DNA of 64,000 nt. It comes from Phycisphaeraceae bacterium (GTDB lineage Bacteria; Planctomycetota; Phycisphaerae; Phycisphaerales; UBA1924). How positions within the stretch are numbered: the stretch's first letter is position 1; every line of letters begins with the position of its first letter. A program made the position numbers and the translations under genes. Below the pieces are notes generated by a model that saw only the letters and a list, made by a program, of their open reading frames with translations, had not been told where the DNA came from and made no database searches. The DNA is taken from positions 2,120,001 to 2,184,000 of the forward strand of contig CP054186.1 in NCBI GenBank assembly GCA_015200025.1. The letters run 5' to 3'. This document shows positions 59,497-64,000 of the stretch, piece by piece.

Positions 59497-61632
59497 TTAG
59501 CACCCGGCCTCGTACGCCTCTACGAAGGCCGAGTAATCCAGGAAATCCACGGCCCCGTCCGCGTTCAGGTCGGCCGTCGCGCCGGGCGGGCACGCGTCCC
59601 CCTCGAAGCACGCCGTGAACGATTCAAGATCAAAGAAGTCTACGAACCCGTCGCCGTTGAAGTCCGCGGAGCACCCGGGCCGGCCGACCCAGACCACGTT
59701 CTCGACGCCGTCGCTCACGATCGCGTACAACCCGTCGCCGTGGACCGCGAGGTCGAGGACCTCGCCGCGTGGGCCGCCGGGCACGAGGGCCCAGGTCCGC
59801 CCCTCGTCGGTCGAGCGGTACACGCCGTCGGCGCCCGCGTAGGCGACGCCCCCGAACACCGCGAGCGCGTTGGCCGGCGCGAACCGCGCGGTGTTGACCT
59901 CCGCGGGTGACCACCGCAGGCCCCCGTCGCGGGAGATGAACACCCCGCGGTCGATCCCGTTGGGGTCCGCGAAGAACGGGAACCCGATCGCGCCCGCGAG
60001 GATCGAGCCGCCGATGACGGCGAAATCGTTGATCATCGGCGGGAACCCGTTGGGATCCCTCGGCAGGCCCGCGTTCGAGAGCGACCAGTTCTCCCCGCGG
60101 TCGGCCGACCGGGCCGGCCCGTTGCGGAACGTCCCCACCAGCACGAGCCGCCCCCACGGCCCGCCAGCGTCCGACACGCTGATCACCGGGTCGTACACCG
60201 GCTCGTTGAACAGGTTCCGCGCCATGATGGGGAACCCGCGGTTGATCCGCTGCCAGCCGGTCCCCGCGTCGTTGAGGCGCAGCATCCCGCCCCCGCTGTG
60301 CTGGAAGCCCTGGTTGAAGAACTCCAGCCCGAACCACGTCCCCGCGAGGACCCGGCCCTCGTGACCCGTGATCGCCCCGATCTCGCGGAGCTGGTTCCCG
60401 CCCGTCCCGTTGTAGATCGGGATGCCGGCGTGGAGGGGCGCGAATGTCCGCCCGCCGTCCACGGACCGGACGATCCCGTCGTACACCGATCCCATGTAGA
60501 CCGTCGGACCTTCGGCGTGCAACGCCAGCGGCTGGGCGCACCCGGGCACCCCGGCGGTCCGCGTCTCCCACTGATCCTGCCCGAGGCGGAACACGCGCGC
60601 GTGCGAGATGCTCGCCGCGTGGAGCGAGGCTCCCGAGGCCATCACCGTCGCCGCGCCCTGCGTCGGGCTTCCGGCGTCCACCGACCAGGTCCTCCCGCCG
60701 TCGGCCGACCGGTAGACGCCCACGGGTGTCGCGGCGAGGAAACCCCGACCCTCGTGGCCAAGGTCCTGGATCATGCCCTCCAGGCACCCCGGCAGCCCCG
60801 ACGAGTGCTGACGCCAGGTCCTCCCGCCGTCCGCCGAGACCGAGACCCCGCCCGTGACCACCGTGACGATCGTGTCCCCGTCCGTGGTCGGCAACGCGCC
60901 CACCGGGCCGGAGGACGCCCGGCGTCGCCAGGTCCGGCCGCGGTCCGAGGAGACGAACGAGTCGGGCGAGCCCGGCGCGATCCATTCACCGTTCACCACG
61001 ACCGGCCCGCCGATCACGAGTTCGGGGCCGTCGTCACCCGAGGGCTCCCACGACACGCCGCCGTCGTCGGAGCGCAGGAATCCGCCGCCGAGGGCCCGCA
61101 GCGCGAACACCACGCCGTCAATCACCCGCACCTCGCCGACGAACTCGTCCGCGGGCAGGACGATCGGCGTCCACGACTCGCCGTCGTCGTCCGAGCGGAA
61201 CACGTTGTTTGCCAGGGGCAGGAACGGGTTGTGCACGAGCCACAGCGACCCGCCCCCGTCGGCCAGCGCAACGTTCGTGTCGCCCTCGACGGGCAGCCCC
61301 ACACCGATCCAACTCGCGCCAATCCGCCGCATCACCGCCCCGCGGTCGGTGATCAGGAAGGGGGCTCCATCGCGGATGACCACGCGGCGGAGCCGATGCC
61401 CGGTCGGCACCACACCGTCGGTGATCTCGGACCAAGCGCCGACGCCGTCGCGCTCGAAGATCCGACGGTGCGAGATCGCCACCGCCGTTCGGTCACCCGC
61501 GACATCAAGGTCCACGATGGCCACGCCGACGCGGGGCCCCTCGGTCCTCGTCCATCGCAAGTCCTGCCCCGACGCGCCCGCCGCCAAACCCGCCGCTCCG
61601 ATCATCCACGCCGTACGAATCGATCCCGCCAT
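59497..61632 (-). CDS. Secreted BNR/sortilin-type repeat protein with C-terminal GC-type dockerin domain
   Basis: The 711-residue protein begins with signal peptide TAWMIGAAGLAAGASGQ. It has several BNR/Asp-box repeats: FRSDDDGESWTPI, FLRSDDGGVSWEP, FVSSDRGRTWRRR, SVSADGGRTWRQH, VYRSADGGRTWSV, IVRSVDGGRTFAP and VYRSTDEGRTWAL, as in sialidase-like or VPS10-type propellers. The C-terminal domain (CSADFNGDGFVDFFDLESFT, ADLNADGAVDFLDYSAFVEA) ends in AGC and matches that of the downstream gene. No catalytic sialidase residues are obvious, so it may be a binding protein. Confidence 0.87.
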   Translation of the reverse strand: MAGSIRTAWMIGAAGLAAGASGQDLRWTRTEGPRVGVAIVDLDVAGDRTAVAISHRRIFERDGVGAWSEITDGVVPTGHRLRRVVIRDGAPFLITDRGAVMRRIGASWIGVGLPVEGDTNVALADGGGSLWLVHNPFLPLANNVFRSDDDGESWTPIVLPADEFVGEVRVIDGVVFALRALGGGFLRSDDGGVSWEPSGDDGPELVIGGPVVVNGEWIAPGSPDSFVSSDRGRTWRRRASSGPVGALPTTDGDTIVTVVTGGVSVSADGGRTWRQHSSGLPGCLEGMIQDLGHEGRGFLAATPVGVYRSADGGRTWSVDAGSPTQGAATVMASGASLHAASISHARVFRLGQDQWETRTAGVPGCAQPLALHAEGPTVYMGSVYDGIVRSVDGGRTFAPLHAGIPIYNGTGGNQLREIGAITGHEGRVLAGTWFGLEFFNQGFQHSGGGMLRLNDAGTGWQRINRGFPIMARNLFNEPVYDPVISVSDAGGPWGRLVLVGTFRNGPARSADRGENWSLSNAGLPRDPNGFPPMINDFAVIGGSILAGAIGFPFFADPNGIDRGVFISRDGGLRWSPAEVNTARFAPANALAVFGGVAYAGADGVYRSTDEGRTWALVPGGPRGEVLDLAVHGDGLYAIVSDGVENVVWVGRPGCSADFNGDGFVDFFDLESFTACFEGDACPPGATADLNADGAVDFLDYSAFVEAYEAGC

Positions 61633-61830
61633 TCGTCACTCCGATCATGCGGGCGGCGTACGAGCGCGCCGACCCGTACCCCACATCAATCTCATAGACC
61701 ACACGCCTCATGCACCAATCCATCGAGATCGCACGATTTCATCCCGAGCCCGAGGTCCGCGGGCCGCCGTGGTGGTGCCTGTTCGGAAGAAGGAGGTGGC
61801 TTCGGGGCGGGGCGCCGGTGAGCGGGCGTC

Positions 61831-61870
61831 CGAAAAACTACACAACCCCGCGGCGAGCCACGGGGTTGTG
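61831..61870 (-). terminator. Intrinsic terminator of tRNA-Glu
   Basis: On the minus strand a perfect 10-bp stem CACAACCCCG / CGGGGTTGTG (61841-61850 with 61861-61870, loop of 10) begins 6 bp after the tRNA 3' end and is followed by TAGTTTTTCG, a run of five T. This is the clearest factor-independent terminator in the window. Confidence 0.85.
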
Positions 61871-61876
61871 AGCGAA

Positions 61877-61951
61877 TGACCCCAAGGGGATTCGAACCCC
61901 TGTTTTCAGGATGAGAACCTGACGTCCTAGACCAGGCTAGACGATGGGGCC
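61877..61951 (-). tRNA. tRNA-Glu (anticodon CTC)
   Basis: The 75-nt tRNA has acceptor strands GGCCCCA and TGGGGTC with one G-U pair and discriminator A at 61877. The anticodon stem TCAGG/CCTGA closes loop TTCTCAT, so the anticodon is CTC (codon GAG). The T arm is AGGGG-TTCGAAT-CCCCT. CCA is not encoded. A strong terminator follows. Confidence 0.97.
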
Positions 61952-62068
61952 AGTCTGGCGGAACCGTCGGGCTTTGGAGGGCCCGGCGTGGTCTGGACGG
62001 TGGAACGATAGCGCCGGCGGTGGATGGGTCAACCGAGCGGGTGTGCGGCGGCGGGAGCGCCCGAGCGG

Positions 62069-62398
62069 TCAGACGGCGACGTGCGCCGGCGAGGCGAGGG
62101 GACCGGACGCGGCGGCCCGTCGCCGGAGGTGCGAGAGGGCGTAGACGGCGGCCTCGTCCTGTGTCCGCCCGACGACGGCGCCCGACGGCGAGCCCGCGGC
62201 GGCACGCCACTCGGCCCGGTAGCAATCAAACAACTGGATGTGGCGCACGGAGAGGTCGTACCCCGACGACTTGAACTCCTGCACCGCACGCTGGAAGGAG
62301 GGGTACCACCTCCCATCGGCGTGACGGAGACAGCCCGCGCTGTCGAGAGCGGTCCACCCGGTCGCGTACAGCTCATCGATGGCGAAGTCGAGCCCCAT
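62069..62398 (-). CDS. Small uncharacterised protein
   Basis: The 109-residue soluble protein starts at ATG 62398, nine bases after AGGAAAGG; ATG 62407 lies too close to that site. MGLDFAIDELYATGWTALDS, RHADGRWYPSFQRAVQEFKS and RHIQLFDCYRAEWRAA look like a compact alpha/beta fold with many aromatic residues. The C-terminus is Arg/Ala-rich. I do not recognise it. The leader holds a perfect 12-bp palindrome (62546-62557) in the likely promoter region, so it may be tightly regulated. Confidence 0.7.
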   Translation of the reverse strand: MGLDFAIDELYATGWTALDSAGCLRHADGRWYPSFQRAVQEFKSSGYDLSVRHIQLFDCYRAEWRAAAGSPSGAVVGRTQDEAAVYALSHLRRRAAASGPLASPAHVAV

Positions 62399-62529
62399 AT
62401 GGACCATCCTTTCCTCTCGTCTCCCGCCCGAGTTGGTGCCGCGTCGGTCGATCCGCCGCGGCGTGCGACGCTGAGGGTGTGGCCCGACGGAACAGAGGCG
62501 ATCGGGCCCAAGAGGCCGATCCGAAGACA

Positions 62530-62566
62530 CACCCAGTATATGTGGGACCGCGCGGTCAAGCGAGGA
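62530..62566 (-). promoter_or_regulatory. Candidate promoter/operator for the small protein
   Basis: GACCGCGCGGTC (62546-62557) is a perfect 12-bp palindrome in a 285-bp gap between divergent genes. On the minus strand it overlaps CTTGACC and is followed by TATACT, -35- and -10-like hexamers, though their spacing (13 bp) is shorter than the usual 17. A dimeric repressor could bind here. No gene is seen in the rest of the gap. Confidence 0.35.
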
Positions 62567-62683
62567 TGAAATCGGTGTGAAAGCCGAACCAAACGAAATA
62601 AGAACAACGGCCCCCGGCACCCGACGAGATTGTCCGGCCGGGGTTCGCGGGGGTCGCCCGGGCAAGCCGATCTATGCTTGATC

Positions 62684-64000
62684 ATGACAAGCACGAAGTC
62701 AGCGGCGTCGGGGGTCTCATCGGGCGCGGAGGCGATCGGGGGGGCCGGCGTGGGCGGGCCGTCGGGTTCGACGGTCGGGGCGGCGCTCCGCGCGAGCCCG
62801 GCGGTGGCGTCGGCGGTGGCGGCGTTGGTGGCCGAGGCCAAGCGCCACTCAGCCCGGATCACCGACGTTCGGCCCGCGGACCCGGGGCTCAAGACCGAAT
62901 ACGAGGCGCTGATGAAGCGGGCGGCGGAGGTCCGCGGGCGCGGGCTGCTCTACCCGTACATCGGGAGCGGGGTCGGCCATGGCGCGCTCGTGGAGCTGGC
63001 CGACGGGTCGGTCAAGTGGGACATGATCACGGGGATCGGGGTGCACTTCTTCGGGCACTCGGACCCGGAGATGATCGGGCTGGGCGTTGAGTCGGGGCTC
63101 GACGACGTGCTCAAGCACGGGAACCTCGTGACCAATTTCGAGGCGTACGGGTTCGGGGAGACGCTCCTGGCCGAGGCGAAGAAGGGCAGCCGCCTGCGTC
63201 ACGCCTACGTCTCGACGAGCGGGGCGATGGCGAACGAGAACGCGCTGAAGGTGTGCTACCAGAAGGCCGGCGGGCTCGCGCCGAGGGTGATCGCGTTCAA
63301 GGACTGCTTCATGGGGCGGTCGGTGACGATGTGCCAGATCGGGGACACGTCCGAGTACCGTCAGGGCGTGCCGCTCTCGACGCTGGTGGATTACATGCCC
63401 TTCTGGGACGAGGAGGCGGCCGCCCGGATGGGCAAGGCCCGCTACATCGACATGGGCGTCCAGCACCTCGAGATGCTGCTGGACCGCTACCCCGGGCAGC
63501 ACGCGTGCTTCATCTTCGAGCTGGTCCAGGGCGAGGGCGGGTTCAACGTGGGCGACCGCGATTACTTCAAAGCCTTGATGGACCTCTGCCGGGCGCGGAA
63601 GGTGGCGATCTGGGACGACGAGATCCAGACGTTCGGGCGCACCGAGCGGATGTTCGCCTACGAGATGCTCGACCTGGGCGACTACGTGGACGTGTTCTGC
63701 GTCGGGAAGATGACGCAGGCGTGCGTGACGATGTTCACCGAGGAGTTCAACCCCAAGGCCGGGCTGCTCAGCGGGACCTTCACCGGCGAGGGCGTGAGCT
63801 TCCGCTGGGGCACGCGGGTGGTCGAGCGTCTCCGCGACGGAGACTACTACGGGCCCGACGGGCGGTTCGCGAAGCACCACGCCGCGTTCCGGTCGCACGT
63901 GTCGGCGCTGGCGGCCAAGCACCCCGCGTGGTTCCCCAAGGTCGTCGACCGCGCGGGGTACGAACGCCCCATCGCCGGGGGCGTCGGCGGGATGATGCGC
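62684..64000 (+). CDS. Class III aminotransferase, 3' end outside window
   Basis: The frame is open from ATG 62684 to the last base, giving 439 residues. After an Ala/Gly/Ser-rich lead of about 45 residues come LLYPYIGSGVGHGALVELAD, WDMITGIGVHFFGHSDPEMI and AYVSTSGAMANENALKVCYQ (the PLP phosphate site), FIFELVQGEGGFNVGDRDYF and WDDEIQTFGRTERMFAYEML with the ring-nitrogen Asp. The PLP lysine is probably in FCVGKMTQACVT. The fold is that of ornithine, GABA and lysine aminotransferases; the substrate cannot be assigned. Codon bias is less G-rich than in the middle of the window. Confidence 0.9.
   Translation, partial: MTSTKSAASGVSSGAEAIGGAGVGGPSGSTVGAALRASPAVASAVAALVAEAKRHSARITDVRPADPGLKTEYEALMKRAAEVRGRGLLYPYIGSGVGHGALVELADGSVKWDMITGIGVHFFGHSDPEMIGLGVESGLDDVLKHGNLVTNFEAYGFGETLLAEAKKGSRLRHAYVSTSGAMANENALKVCYQKAGGLAPRVIAFKDCFMGRSVTMCQIGDTSEYRQGVPLSTLVDYMPFWDEEAAARMGKARYIDMGVQHLEMLLDRYPGQHACFIFELVQGEGGFNVGDRDYFKALMDLCRARKVAIWDDEIQTFGRTERMFAYEMLDLGDYVDVFCVGKMTQACVTMFTEEFNPKAGLLSGTFTGEGVSFRWGTRVVERLRDGDYYGPDGRFAKHHAAFRSHVSALAAKHPAWFPKVVDRAGYERPIAGGVGGMMR

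Overview
The window looks like chromosomal DNA of a very GC-rich planctomycete, most likely of class Phycisphaerae. Supporting signs are two secreted proteins ending in the GC-type dockerin-like domain, several membrane proteins with CPxCG...CPECG zinc ribbons, a GH172/DUF2961 protein, a Ser/Thr kinase fused to a CHASE2-like sensor, a tricorn-like protease, and heavy use of GTG/TTG starts and ATGA/GTGA overlaps. The lineage is inferred from gene content; no rRNA is present.

Left edge (1-3.2 kb): the right end of an integrative element. It holds a truncated DUF3987 protein and a tyrosine recombinase that runs into the 3' end of a complete tmRNA gene (minus strand, tag ANSNYALAA). The tmRNA 3' end is a classic integration site; the other element end lies outside the window.

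Main region (3.2-53 kb): housekeeping and cell-envelope genes in short operons on both strands. They include apaG, a thioredoxin-like/TPR protein, GH172, an Isc-type ferredoxin, GT2 plus LAB_N, panC, gcvT, phoU, a histone-H1-like Lys-rich protein, an acyltransferase, a trio of small secreted proteins, ricT (PSP1), cardiolipin synthase, class I fructose-bisphosphate aldolase, the kinase-CHASE2/lipoprotein pair, a cysteine desulfurase, two MlaF-like ABC ATPases, pckA, an orphan CoA-transferase B subunit, ffh, an acyl-CoA synthetase, a SPOR lipoprotein, galE and its operon, an OPT transporter, and sthA. The top strand is strikingly G-rich here whichever strand is coding. Eight copies of an intergenic palindromic repeat sit directly behind stop codons and in places supply the last codons of genes.

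Right region (53-64 kb): tRNA-Leu(CAA), a large lipoprotein-like tricorn/S41 protease, two adjacent secreted GC-type dockerin proteins (one with about nine internal repeats, one BNR-like), tRNA-Glu(CTC) with a clear intrinsic terminator, a small uncharacterised protein behind a palindromic site, and the start of a class III aminotransferase that runs off the window. The G-over-C bias of the top strand fades here.

Functionally, central carbon metabolism (fbaB, pckA, sthA), cofactor and one-carbon metabolism (panC, gcvT), Fe-S biogenesis (cysteine desulfurase, ferredoxin), membrane biogenesis (cls, ffh, MlaF-like ATPases, acyl-CoA synthetase) and secreted or envelope proteins predominate. No CRISPR array, rRNA operon, transposase or recognisable defence island is visible.
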